Below, piece after piece: positions 46,230 to 54,710 of a stretch of DNA of 64,000 nucleotides. The DNA comes from Ensifer adhaerens (GTDB lineage: Bacteria > Pseudomonadota > Alphaproteobacteria > Rhizobiales > Rhizobiaceae), in assembly GCA_900215285.1 (NCBI GenBank), contig OCMG01000004.1, positions 1,049,501 to 1,113,500 on the forward strand. Direction: 5' to 3'. The first letter of the stretch is position 1. Each line of letters starts with the position of its first letter. The position numbers and the translations under genes are program-made. The notes beneath the pieces are model-generated. The model saw only the letters and a program-made list of their open reading frames with translations, searched no databases and was not told the origin of the DNA.

Positions 46230-47420
46230 ATGAACAATTCCGATCTTTCCAAAGAGGCACGCGCCGGCCGATCGGGCTATTTCACGCGTGAACGCCTTGC
46301 CGTTTCCACGCTCTTCTTCATCAATGGTCTCATCATGGGCGCCTGGGCGCCGAAGATCCCCGAATTTGCGAGCCGTCTTGGGCTCGATCCGGGAGCACTC
46401 GGAATCATGATCCTCGTCATGGGGGTTGGGTCGCTGATGCTGATGCCAATCACGGGCGCGCAGATTGCCCGCTTCGGCTCGACCAAGGTGACGAAGACAG
46501 CCACGATCCTCTTCCTGCCGACCATCCTCCTCCTGAGCCTGGCCCCGAATATCTGGCTGGGCGGCATCGCGATCTTCCTCTTCGGGGGTCTGACAGGGGC
46601 CATGGACGTTTCGATGAACGCGAATGCGGTCGAAACCGAGAAGTCCATGCGCCGCTCCATCATGTCGTCCTGCCATGCCTTCTGGAGCCTCGGCACCTTT
46701 GTCGGCACGATGACGGGCGGGTTCCTGATCGAAAAGCTGGGAACCGTCGGGCACTCGGTCGTGCTGACGGTTGCCGGCTTTGGGCTGCTGGCTGTGGTGT
46801 GGACCCATCTTTTCCACGATGTGCCGCATGTCAGCGAGGCGCGGGAGAAGGCCAAGCTGCCGTTGAGCCCGCTGCCCTGGCTGCTCGGGATCATGGCGTT
46901 GTTCTCGATGGTGCCGGAGGGCTCGGTGCTCGATTGGGGCGCGCTTTACATCCGGCGTGAACTCGGTGCATCGCTTGCCTTTTCCGGTTTTGCCTTCGGC
47001 GCCTTCGCCTTCACCATGACCGTGATGCGGTTTGCCGGCGATCTGGTGCGTGACCGGTTCGGGGCGGTGAAGACGTTCCGCTTCTGCACGATCATGGCCA
47101 TTATCGGGCTCGTCACGGCCGGCTCCGCGCCGAATATGGTGGTTGCCTTCATCGGCTTTGCGATCTGCGGCGTCGGCATTTCCAACATGGTCCCCATTGC
47201 CTTTTCAGCGGCGGGGAACCTGCCGGGTTTTGCCCAGGGCGTGGCGCTGTCGGTCACGACCTTTCTTGGCTATTCCGGCATGCTGTTTGCACCCTCCGCG
47301 ATCGGCTTCGCAGCCGAACATACGAGCTTCTCGACCGTATTCCTGACCTTGCCGGTATTTCTGCTGGCGGTTCTGGCACTGTCCGGCCTTGCGAAATATG
47401 CGGATGCCGCGCGACACTGA
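46230..47420 (+). CDS. MFS transporter (YbjJ-like)
   Basis: 396 residues with about twelve predicted membrane segments. N-terminal half LAVSTLFFINGLIMGAWAPK, PITGAQIARFGSTKV; central loop about 190-215; C-terminal half with FAGDLVRDRFGAVKTFRFC. The organisation suits a sugar or metabolite transporter controlled by the adjacent DeoR regulator; direction and substrate are not known. Its stop codon directly abuts the convergent LysR gene stop (TGATCA). Confidence 0.85.
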   Translation: MNNSDLSKEARAGRSGYFTRERLAVSTLFFINGLIMGAWAPKIPEFASRLGLDPGALGIMILVMGVGSLMLMPITGAQIARFGSTKVTKTATILFLPTILLLSLAPNIWLGGIAIFLFGGLTGAMDVSMNANAVETEKSMRRSIMSSCHAFWSLGTFVGTMTGGFLIEKLGTVGHSVVLTVAGFGLLAVVWTHLFHDVPHVSEAREKAKLPLSPLPWLLGIMALFSMVPEGSVLDWGALYIRRELGASLAFSGFAFGAFAFTMTVMRFAGDLVRDRFGAVKTFRFCTIMAIIGLVTAGSAPNMVVAFIGFAICGVGISNMVPIAFSAAGNLPGFAQGVALSVTTFLGYSGMLFAPSAIGFAAEHTSFSTVFLTLPVFLLAVLALSGLAKYADAARH

Positions 47421-48311
47421 TCAGGCGGCAAGCGGCATGGCGGCAAGTGCTTCGTGCATGAAATCCATGACGCGGCGGATCTTCAGCGAGGTGCGCAACT
47501 CCTCGTGCGAGGCGAGCCACATGGGGAGTGCTGCGATCTTCAGCTCCGGCAGGATGCGCCGGAGTTCCGGCGTCTGGCGACCGAGCCAGAGCGCGCCGAA
47601 GCCGACGCCGGCGCCTGCCTTGACCAGCTCCCAATAGGCGACCTGGTCATCCGTGCGGAAGGTGAAGAGCGATCGGTCGCCCTGAATTCCGAGAGCCTTC
47701 ATGCCGTTGAGGATCAGCGTGTCGCGGTCATAGCCGACCATGCGGTGATGAAACAGGTCATCGCTCGTTTCAGGCGTGCCCGCCCTCTCCAGATAGCGGT
47801 GATGCGCATGAACGCCCATGGCAAAATCGTTGACCTTGACCGCGATCAGGTCGTTCTGCATCGGACGCGTCATGCGGATGGCAATATCGGCGTCGCGGGC
47901 CAGCAGGTTGGCGACCGTGTTGGAGGGCGCAAGCTCGATATCGATGCCCGGCTCGGCCTCTTTCAGCGCCACAAGGATCGGCGGGAGCAGGTAGGTCGCG
48001 ACGATGTCGCTGGCCGTGATGCGGACCGGGCCGGAGGCTTCGCTGGCGCGGCCGGAGGCGCGAAGCAGAAAATGATCCGCCTCCTTCGCCATGCCGCGCG
48101 CGTCGTCCAGCAGTGAAAGGCCGGCTTCCGTCAGCGCCATGCCGCGTCGGCCGCGGATGAAGAGCGTGAGGCCCGTTGCCGCCTCCAGCTCGTCAATATG
48201 ACGGCCGACGGTCGGCTGGCTGAGGCGCAGCGTTTCGGCAGCGGCGAGAAGCGTGCCGGTTTCGGCAACGGCGAGGAATGTCTTGATGAGGTTCCAGTCC
48301 ATGGTATTCAA
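47421..48311 (-). CDS. LysR-family transcriptional regulator
   Basis: 296 residues: N-terminal HTH with WNLIKTFLAVAETGTLLAAA and LRLSQPTVGRHIDELE, then the periplasmic-binding-like effector domain (about 90-290). Translation may begin at MNTMDWN (48311) or MDWN (48302). It is divergent from the NAD-epimerase-like gene, the usual layout of a LysR regulator and its target. Effector unknown. Confidence 0.9.
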   Translation of the reverse strand: MNTMDWNLIKTFLAVAETGTLLAAAETLRLSQPTVGRHIDELEAATGLTLFIRGRRGMALTEAGLSLLDDARGMAKEADHFLLRASGRASEASGPVRITASDIVATYLLPPILVALKEAEPGIDIELAPSNTVANLLARDADIAIRMTRPMQNDLIAVKVNDFAMGVHAHHRYLERAGTPETSDDLFHHRMVGYDRDTLILNGMKALGIQGDRSLFTFRTDDQVAYWELVKAGAGVGFGALWLGRQTPELRRILPELKIAALPMWLASHEELRTSLKIRRVMDFMHEALAAMPLAA

Positions 48312-48341
48312 ATTCGTATAATTATCATCCGGTCTTGTCCA

Positions 48342-48353
48342 TATTCACGAATA
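48342..48353. promoter_or_regulatory. Candidate LysR-type operator
   Basis: TATTCACGAATA, arms TATTC/GAATA, in the 123-bp divergent intergenic region. It fits the loose T-N11-A pattern of LysR binding sites, which is a weak criterion. Confidence 0.35.
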
Positions 48354-48434
48354 AAAATTGAGAATAGCTTTCTCTCATCGAAACGGAGCAACCGCGTCTT
48401 AAGCCGCGGCTCCCACAGTGAAGAGGACAATCCC

Positions 48435-49388
48435 ATGAAGATTGCAGTTCTGGGCGCCAATGGGCGTCTCGCCCACGCCGTCGCCGTCGCCTTTCTGGCC
48501 CACGGCCATGAGGTTGTTGCCGTCACCCGCAGCGGACGCTGCAATGGTCTATCGGGCCGCGTGGAGTATCGTGCGGCGGATGCCATGGACCGGGCGCAGG
48601 TGATTTCTGCCACGATGGGCGTCGACATGATCTTCAACGGGCTGAACCCGCCATATGATAAGTGGGAAGGCACGGTCCTTCCGATGGCGCGCAATGTCAT
48701 GGCGGCGGCAAAGGAGAACCGCGCCGTGCATCTCTTCATCGGCAATGTCTATAATTACGGCAAGGAAATCGGTCTTGAGGTGACCGATGACGCTCCCTTC
48801 TCGCCGACGACGGAAAAGGCACGCATCCGCATCCAGATGGAAGCCCTGTTCAGGGACGCGACGGCCGAAGGCGTCAAGACGGTGATCCTGCGCGCCGGCG
48901 ATTTCTACGGGACCGACAAGGTCGGCACCTGGCTCGACCAGATGATCGCGACGAAGATCGACAAGGGCGCGTTTTCCTGGCCGGGCCCTTACGACCTGCC
49001 GCATGCCTTCGCCTACCTGCCCGATCTGGCGGACGCCTTCGTGCGGTTGGCGGAACGGTCGGCCGAGCTGTCGATGTTCTCGCAGTTCAATTTTGAAGGC
49101 CACACGCTGACGGGCGAGGATTTCGTGCGCGCCGCGGAGCTTGCCGCCGGGCGGACGCTGACACGCAAGAAGGTGTCCTGGGCACTCCTTAATGTCGTCG
49201 GCGTGTTTTCGCCGATCGTGCGCGAGATCGTGAAGATGAACTATCTCTGGTTCACGCCGCATTCGCTGTCGGGTGCGAAGCTCGAAGCCTTTCTCGGGTC
49301 CGTTGTGACGACACCGGCGGAGGAGGCGATTGCTGAGGCGCTGGCCGACCACGGTTTCGTGAGCCGGCCCTTTGCCAAGGCGGCGTAG
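48435..49388 (+). CDS. NAD-dependent epimerase/dehydratase (extended SDR, NmrA-like)
   Basis: 317-residue Rossmann-fold protein. The nucleotide-binding motif is at the N-terminus (MKIAVLGANGRLAHAV, GxxGxxxxx pattern). The middle contains FIGNVYNYGK in the position of the catalytic Tyr-x3-Lys region, and a conserved ILRAGDFYG. Substrate unknown. The divergent LysR gene is its likely regulator. The ATG at 48435 is preceded by AGAGGACA; a longer frame upstream overlaps the LysR gene on the opposite strand and is not credible. Confidence 0.83.
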   Translation: MKIAVLGANGRLAHAVAVAFLAHGHEVVAVTRSGRCNGLSGRVEYRAADAMDRAQVISATMGVDMIFNGLNPPYDKWEGTVLPMARNVMAAAKENRAVHLFIGNVYNYGKEIGLEVTDDAPFSPTTEKARIRIQMEALFRDATAEGVKTVILRAGDFYGTDKVGTWLDQMIATKIDKGAFSWPGPYDLPHAFAYLPDLADAFVRLAERSAELSMFSQFNFEGHTLTGEDFVRAAELAAGRTLTRKKVSWALLNVVGVFSPIVREIVKMNYLWFTPHSLSGAKLEAFLGSVVTTPAEEAIAEALADHGFVSRPFAKAA

Positions 49389-49392
49389 TTTC

Positions 49393-49448
49393 TGTTTTGA
49401 CGCATTTCCGGACGGAAAACCGGTTCCCGCTTTTCCTGGAAATGCTCA
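49393..49448. repeat. RIME-like rhizobial palindromic repeat
   Basis: On the minus strand it reads GAGCATTTCCAGGAAAAGCG, then GGAACCGGTTTTCCGTCCGG, then AAATGCGTCAAAACAG. The core GCGGGAACCGGTTTTC is a familiar rhizobial intergenic repeat. A second, diverged copy lies at 34362. The PhnA stop codon (49446-49448) falls at its edge. Confidence 0.75.
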
Positions 49449-49781
49449 GACCTTTTTGACGAACTCCGACTTCAGCTTCATCGCGCCGAAACCGTCGATC
49501 TTGCAGTCGATGTTGTGGTCGCCCTCGACGAGGCGGATGTTCTTGACCTTGGTGCCGACCTTCAGCACCTGCGAGGAGCCCTTGAGCTTCAGGTCCTTGA
49601 TGACGGTGACGGTGTCGCCGTCAACCAGCAGAACGCCATTGGCGTCGCGGTAGCTCGTTTCTTCGGCTTGCGCTTCCGCGCCCGGCGACCATTCATGGCC
49701 GCATTCGGGACAGATCATCAGTCCGCCATCCTCGTAGGCAAAGGCGGACTGGCATTTCGGGCAGGGCGGGTTCTCGCTCAT
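49446..49781 (-). CDS. PhnA/YjdM family zinc-ribbon protein
   Basis: 111 residues: an N-terminal zinc ribbon with Cys7, Cys10, Cys24 and Cys27 (CPKC, CPEC) and the C-terminal PhnA domain ([39 protein letters not shown]). The family was named from the E. coli phn region but YjdM is not part of the C-P lyase pathway, and no phn genes are here. It ends inside a RIME-type repeat. The biochemical role is unknown. Confidence 0.9.
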   Translation of the reverse strand: MSENPPCPKCQSAFAYEDGGLMICPECGHEWSPGAEAQAEETSYRDANGVLLVDGDTVTVIKDLKLKGSSQVLKVGTKVKNIRLVEGDHNIDCKIDGFGAMKLKSEFVKKV

Positions 49782-49803
49782 GGCGGTCCTTTCAATGCCG
49801 AAA

Positions 49804-49823
49804 CCTCCGGGATGCCCCGGAGG
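49804..49823 (-). terminator. Weak hairpin downstream of the molybdenum hydroxylase
   Basis: CCTCCGG pairs with CCGGAGG; on the minus strand it is followed only by TTTCGG. It lies between the stop of the molybdenum subunit and the start of PhnA, so it may separate two units. Confidence 0.45.
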
Positions 49824-49906
49824 CGCGGCAAGATCTCAATGGAATGGCCGCCGTCCTAGCGCCTGGCTCACAACTTGTCGAGCGGTTGCGCACGCGAAAT
49901 GAGACG

Positions 49907-52183
49907 TCAGACGAAGCTGACTTCCCCGTTCAGTGGCATCGAGCGTATCCGCTTCCCGTTGAGCGCGAAGATGGCGTTCGCCAGTGCAGCCATGACCGGC
50001 GGGGTCGCCGGTTCGCCTGCACCGCCGAGATGGCCGGAATTTTCGAGGATTTCGATTGTGATATCCGGACACTGGTTCATGCGCATGGCGTCGTAGTCGC
50101 TGAAATTCGACTGTTGCGGCGCGCCGTCGGCAAAGCTGATCTGCTGCCCGATGGCGGCGGAGAGGCCGTAGATCGCGCCCGACATCATCTGCGCCTTGAA
50201 GTTCAGCGGGTCGAGCACCATGCCGGGATCGGCGACGATCCAGACCTTCTCGACGCGGATGGACCCGTTCTCGTCCTTAACCTGCACGACCTCGCCCACC
50301 CACGTGCCGAAGGAAATGGTGAAGGCGATGCCGCGCGCGCGCGTCTGGTCGATTGGCTTGCCCCAGTCGGACAGCGTCTTGAGCTTATCGAGGATGGCAA
50401 TCGCGGTGGGGTAGTCGGCCATCAGCTTGCGGCGGAATTCGAGCGGATCGATCTTTCCCGCATGGGCCAACTCGTCCATGAAGCTCTCGTTCATGAAGGC
50501 ATTGAACGAGTTGCCGACCGAACGCCAGGAGGCAACGGGCGTCGACAGCGGCGCCTTATAGCCGTCGATACGATAATTCGGGATCGTGTAGGGCTGGTTA
50601 TAGGTGCCGTCGAGGATCAGGTTGTCCGGTCCAGCCGTTGGCAGGCCGGGCATGATGCGGCCGACCATGCCGGCCATGACGGAGGGCGAGGCCACCGAGC
50701 CGTGGATGGCGACCGGCAGGCCGTCATTGCCCAGGCGGGCGCGGTATTTCGCCAGCGCTGCGGGGCGATAGGGTCCGTGGCTCATGTCCTCTTCGCGGGT
50801 CCAGGTGACTTTCACCGGCCGACCTTCTGTTTCCATGGCGATGCGGATTGCATAGTCGGAGAAGTCCGGCTCGATGCGCCGGCCGAAGCCGCCGCCGAGG
50901 AAGGTCGTGTGGACATTGATCTTGTCGTCAGCGAGGTTCGTCAGCCGCGCGCCGATGATCTTGATGACGCTCGGAGCCTGATTAGGGGACCAGACATCGA
51001 GCACACCGTCCTTCAATCGCGCGGTGGCGTTCATCGGCTCCATCGTCGCATGGGACAGGAAGGGCGCGTAATATTCCGCCTCGACCAGCTTTTCGCGCGG
51101 CGCATCGGCGAAGGCCTTTTCCGGATCGCCGGAGGAGCGCAGCGAAAAGCCGCCGCCGGCGGCGATCGTGCTTGCAAGGATCTTCTTGGCCTCTGCATCG
51201 TCGCGATGGCCGGGGCCATCGGCCCAGACGACCTTGACCGCATCCGCCGCCTTGAAGGCGCGCCAGGTGTTGTCGGCAATGACGGCAAAGCCCTTGCCGT
51301 AGAGGCTGTCGATGGCGACGACCTTCTTGACGCCGCGCATCTTGAGCGCGTCTGAGGCGTCAAAGCTCTTCATCGCGCCGCCCGGCTGCGGGTTCATGCG
51401 CACCGTTGCATAGAGCATGTCGGGCAATTGCACATCAATGCCGAAGATCGGCTGGCCCGTCACCTTTGCCGGCATGTCCTTGCGGGGCTGCGGTTTGCCG
51501 AGAAGCTTCCACTGACTGCGTGGCTTCAGCGCGACATCGGAAGGCGGATCGATCTTTGCGGCGTCCAGCGCCAGTTCGCCATAGGTCAGGCTCTTGCCGG
51601 ATTTCGGGTCGATCACCTTGCCGGCTTCGGTCTTGAGCGAGGCGGCAGGCACGCCGAGCTTCTGGGCTGCGGCGGCCTTCAGGGTCTCGCGGGCGGTGGC
51701 GCCGGCCAGCCGCATCTTTTCGTAGCCGTCTGCGAGGGAGGAGGAGCCACCGGTCATCTGGAGCGCCAGGAACTTGCCGACGACGCCCATGGCGTTGCGG
51801 ACGGTTTCGGCCACCATGGAATGGTCGAAAGCGGGGAAGGGCGCGCCCTCGCGTAGCGCCGCGTCGTTGTAGTAGGCGGGGGCTGCCGGGCCGTGTTCGA
51901 TGGCTATCTGGTCGAGCGTGACGTCCAGTTCTTCGGCCACGAGGGCCGCCAGCGTCGTGAACGCGCCCTGGCCCATTTCAGCGCGGGGGACGATCACCGT
52001 GATGCGGTCGTCACTGGCGATCTTGATATAGGGGTTGAAGGTCGCCTCGCCCTTGGCGAGATCCTTCTTCAGCGGGTTCTCAAGCTGTTGCTTGTACTTG
52101 TAATAGCCGAAGGCCACGCCGCCGGCGACGGCAGCGGCACCGACAAGAAAGGTGCGGCGGGCGATTTTTCCGATGGAGGCCAT
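49907..52183 (-). CDS. Xanthine dehydrogenase/isoquinoline oxidoreductase family, molybdopterin subunit
   Basis: 758-residue molybdenum-cofactor subunit. The N-terminus has a twin-arginine signal (KIARRTFLVGAAAVAGG), so the enzyme is exported folded to the periplasm. Cofactor-binding features include PRAEMGQGAFTTLAALVAEE, FLGGGFGRRIEPDF and, near the C-terminus, GGAGEPATPP with the catalytic Glu of the family. It ends 49907 and its start is 5 bp after the 2Fe-2S subunit gene. No FAD subunit, cytochrome c or XdhC-type maturation gene is adjacent; this two-subunit layout is that of the IorAB/aldehyde oxidoreductase type. The substrate cannot be told from sequence. Confidence 0.9.
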   Translation of the reverse strand: MASIGKIARRTFLVGAAAVAGGVAFGYYKYKQQLENPLKKDLAKGEATFNPYIKIASDDRITVIVPRAEMGQGAFTTLAALVAEELDVTLDQIAIEHGPAAPAYYNDAALREGAPFPAFDHSMVAETVRNAMGVVGKFLALQMTGGSSSLADGYEKMRLAGATARETLKAAAAQKLGVPAASLKTEAGKVIDPKSGKSLTYGELALDAAKIDPPSDVALKPRSQWKLLGKPQPRKDMPAKVTGQPIFGIDVQLPDMLYATVRMNPQPGGAMKSFDASDALKMRGVKKVVAIDSLYGKGFAVIADNTWRAFKAADAVKVVWADGPGHRDDAEAKKILASTIAAGGGFSLRSSGDPEKAFADAPREKLVEAEYYAPFLSHATMEPMNATARLKDGVLDVWSPNQAPSVIKIIGARLTNLADDKINVHTTFLGGGFGRRIEPDFSDYAIRIAMETEGRPVKVTWTREEDMSHGPYRPAALAKYRARLGNDGLPVAIHGSVASPSVMAGMVGRIMPGLPTAGPDNLILDGTYNQPYTIPNYRIDGYKAPLSTPVASWRSVGNSFNAFMNESFMDELAHAGKIDPLEFRRKLMADYPTAIAILDKLKTLSDWGKPIDQTRARGIAFTISFGTWVGEVVQVKDENGSIRVEKVWIVADPGMVLDPLNFKAQMMSGAIYGLSAAIGQQISFADGAPQQSNFSDYDAMRMNQCPDITIEILENSGHLGGAGEPATPPVMAALANAIFALNGKRIRSMPLNGEVSFV

Positions 52184-52188
52184 GGTCT

Positions 52189-52650
52189 TCAAGCCCCCGT
52201 CTGCTGGCCGGCCGCGGCGCGCTTGATGGCGGCGCGGATGCGCGGATAGGTGCCGCAGCGACAGAGATTGCCGCTCATGGCGTCGTCGATATCCTTGTCC
52301 GATGGCGTCGGGTTGGCTTCCAGAAGGGCGACCGCATTCATGATCTGGCCGGCCTGGCAATAGCCGCACTGCACGACCTGCTCGTCGAGCCAGGCCTGCT
52401 GCACGTGGTGCAGCGCGTCGGGCTTGCCGAGCCCGTCGATCGTGCGCACGTTGGACGTCACATCACCGACCGCCGTCTGACACGACCTTGTCGCCTGACC
52501 GTCGATGATCACCGTGCAGGCGCCGCAGAGCCCGGCGCCGCAACCGAATTTCGGGCCCTTGATGTTGAGTTCGTCGCGCAGCGCCCAGAGCAGCGGCATG
52601 TCCGGCTCGATGTCGAGCTCATGGACGGTTCCGTTCACTTGCAGTTTCAT
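52189..52650 (-). CDS. 2Fe-2S subunit of the molybdenum hydroxylase
   Basis: 153 residues carrying two [2Fe-2S] clusters: plant-type ferredoxin cluster with Cys37, Cys42, Cys45 and Cys57 ([12 protein letters not shown]), and the second helical cluster with Cys95, Cys98, Cys130 and Cys132 ([16 protein letters not shown]). It passes electrons from the molybdenum subunit encoded just downstream. It has no signal peptide and would be carried through the Tat pathway by its partner. Divergent from the TetR gene. Confidence 0.95.
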   Translation of the reverse strand: MKLQVNGTVHELDIEPDMPLLWALRDELNIKGPKFGCGAGLCGACTVIIDGQATRSCQTAVGDVTSNVRTIDGLGKPDALHHVQQAWLDEQVVQCGYCQAGQIMNAVALLEANPTPSDKDIDDAMSGNLCRCGTYPRIRAAIKRAAAGQQTGA

Positions 52651-52695
52651 TTCTGCGCGACCTCCCTATAAGATTCGTCCGAACCAGTCAGTTCT

Positions 52696-52718
52696 TGACA
52701 AAATAACGAAAAATGTCA
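52696..52718. promoter_or_regulatory. Candidate TetR operator overlapping a TTGACA -35 element
   Basis: TGACA (52696-52700) and TGTCA (52714-52718) form an inverted repeat with a 13-bp AT-rich spacer, just upstream of the tetR ATG and in the region divergent to the Fe-S subunit gene. TTGACA at 52695 matches a -35 hexamer. Confidence 0.5.
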
Positions 52719-52720
52719 GT

Positions 52721-53326
52721 ATGTCAATCATGCAAGCCAGAGACCGCGATCCCAAGGCTGCGGCGATCCTTGAGGCCGCCTTCCAGACCTTTTTCCAATA
52801 TGGCGTGAAGCGCGCCACGATGGACGACATTGCGCGTGCCGCAGGGATGTCGCGGCCGGCGCTTTATCTCGTCTACAAGAACAAGGCTGACATTTTCCGC
52901 GCCTGCGTCACGTCGATGATGGACGAGCTTCGCGAGAGGCTGGCGGGCATCGCCTCGTCTACGGGTTCGGCAGAGACGCGGATCATGCAGGTGGTGCGGG
53001 CCGGCATCGTCGAGCCGCATGAGACGATTGGGGCCTCGGCGCATGCCGAAGAACTCTTCGCGTTGAAATCCGAAATCGGGGCCGATCTCTTTCGCGACTG
53101 GATGAAGCTGATCGAAATGACGATTGCCGGGATTCTCGAGGAGGAGGCGTCCGCCGGCCGCATCACTCTGAATGGGGCGGGCGTGAGTGCCGCCGACATT
53201 GCTGCCATGATCACCGATGGCGCGGAAGGGTTCAAGCTGCGCATGACGTCGGCTGAAGAGCTGGCGCAGCGTCTCGAGACCTTCGTGCGGCTGATGATCG
53301 GGCCGCTTGCGGCAACTCACGCATAG
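52721..53326 (+). CDS. TetR-family transcriptional regulator
   Basis: 201 residues with an N-terminal TetR HTH (FFQYGVKRATMDDIARAAGM, SRPALYLVYKNKADIFRACV) and a ligand-binding helical C-terminal domain. The start is ATG 52721 or 52730. It is divergent from the molybdenum hydroxylase genes and is their probable regulator; the intergenic region carries an operator-like inverted repeat. Inducer unknown. Confidence 0.92.
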   Translation: MSIMQARDRDPKAAAILEAAFQTFFQYGVKRATMDDIARAAGMSRPALYLVYKNKADIFRACVTSMMDELRERLAGIASSTGSAETRIMQVVRAGIVEPHETIGASAHAEELFALKSEIGADLFRDWMKLIEMTIAGILEEEASAGRITLNGAGVSAADIAAMITDGAEGFKLRMTSAEELAQRLETFVRLMIGPLAATHA

Positions 53327-53404
53327 CCCGATCTGTCACGATGTTGACATCGGCCCATGTTTGATCCACCTGAACAGCATCCGTTTCCGTTGAAAGCCCG
53401 CATC

Positions 53405-54652
53405 ATGAGCCATCCGTTCGATCCGAAACCGCGCCGCGCCTCCGTTGCCGTCGAAGTTGGCGGCGTCATTGTGGGCGGTGGTGCGCCGGTCGTCGTGCAG
53501 TCGATGACGAATACCGACACAGCCGATATCGACGGCACTGTGGCGCAGGTGGCGGCCCTTCATCGCGCCGGTTCGGAAATCGTGCGCATCACCGTCGATC
53601 GCGACGAGAGTGCGGCTGCCGTGCCGAAGATCCGCGAGCGGCTGGAGCGCTCGGGCCTCGACGTGCCGCTGGTGGGAGACTTTCATTATATCGGCCACAA
53701 GCTGCTCGCCGATCATCCGGCCTGCGCCGAGGCGCTGGCGAAATACCGCATCAATCCCGGCAATGTCGGATTCAAGGACAAGAAGGACAAGCAGTTCGCC
53801 GAGATCGTCGAGAAGGCGATCACCTACCAGAAGCCCGTCCGCATCGGCGTCAACTGGGGCTCGCTCGATCAGGAACTGCTGACGCGCCTCATGGACGAAA
53901 ACGCCGCCAACGGCTCGCCGCTCACGGCGCGCGAGGTGACGCGCGAGGCGATCGTGCAGTCAGCACTTCTTTCTGCCGAACTGGCGGAAGAGATCGGCCT
54001 GCCGCGCAACAAGATCATTCTCTCGGCCAAGGTCAGCCAGGTGCAGGACCTGATTGCTGTCTATTCCATGCTGTCCGAACGCTCGGACCATGCACTGCAT
54101 CTTGGGCTGACGGAAGCCGGGATGGGTTCCAAGGGTATTGTCGCTTCGTCTGCCTCCATGGGCTATCTGTTGCAGCAGGGGATCGGCGACACGGTCCGCG
54201 TTTCGCTCACCCCCGAGCCCGGCGGCGACCGTACCCGCGAAGTCATTGTCGCGCAGGAACTCCTGCAGGTCATGGGCTTCCGGCAGTTCCTGCCCGTGGT
54301 GGCGGCCTGCCCTGGCTGCGGCCGCACGACATCCACCGTGTTCCAGGAGCTTGCCCAGAAGATCGAGGGCGACCTGCGCAAGAACATGCCGGTCTGGCGC
54401 GAGAAGTATCCGGGCGTCGAAGCGCTCAATGTTGCCGTCATGGGCTGTATCGTCAACGGACCGGGCGAGTCCAAGCATGCCGATATCGGCATCTCGCTTC
54501 CCGGCACCGGCGAAACGCCCGCCGCACCCGTCTTTATCGACGGCCAGAAGGCAATGACGCTGCGCGGACCGAATATCGCTGCCGAGTTCGAGGGCTTGGT
54601 GGCGGACTATATTGAGAAGCGGTTCGGGCGGAAGACGGAAGCGGCTGAGTAG
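53405..54652 (+). CDS. ispG: 4-hydroxy-3-methylbut-2-enyl diphosphate synthase (flavodoxin)
   Basis: [4Fe-4S] enzyme of the MEP isoprenoid pathway making HMBPP. From the ATG at 53405 it is 415 residues; in-frame start at 53357 would add 16. N-terminal TIM barrel ([29 protein letters not shown]) and C-terminal iron-sulphur domain with Cys302, Cys305 ([10 protein letters not shown]) and Cys348 ([11 protein letters not shown]). A bidirectional terminator separates it from the next, convergent gene. Confidence 0.96.
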   Translation: MSHPFDPKPRRASVAVEVGGVIVGGGAPVVVQSMTNTDTADIDGTVAQVAALHRAGSEIVRITVDRDESAAAVPKIRERLERSGLDVPLVGDFHYIGHKLLADHPACAEALAKYRINPGNVGFKDKKDKQFAEIVEKAITYQKPVRIGVNWGSLDQELLTRLMDENAANGSPLTAREVTREAIVQSALLSAELAEEIGLPRNKIILSAKVSQVQDLIAVYSMLSERSDHALHLGLTEAGMGSKGIVASSASMGYLLQQGIGDTVRVSLTPEPGGDRTREVIVAQELLQVMGFRQFLPVVAACPGCGRTTSTVFQELAQKIEGDLRKNMPVWREKYPGVEALNVAVMGCIVNGPGESKHADIGISLPGTGETPAAPVFIDGQKAMTLRGPNIAAEFEGLVADYIEKRFGRKTEAAE

Positions 54653-54680
54653 GGGCTGAGCTACTTTCTTCAGCAATTCC

Positions 54681-54706
54681 AAAGGCGGCCTTCGGGCCGC
54701 CTTTTT
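54681..54706. terminator. Bidirectional terminator between ispG and the UMF1 gene
   Basis: AAAGGCGGCC, loop TTCG, GGCCGCCTTTTT: a perfect UUCG-tetraloop hairpin with T-run on the plus strand and A-run on the other. Confidence 0.95.
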
Positions 54707-54710
54707 CGTC

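Noticed and set aside
46281..46292. TTCACGCGTGAA palindrome at the start of the MFS gene, resembling parS
   Set aside because: It has CGCG where parS has CGTG and lacks the outer bases; it lies in coding sequence and fits codon use (FTRER).
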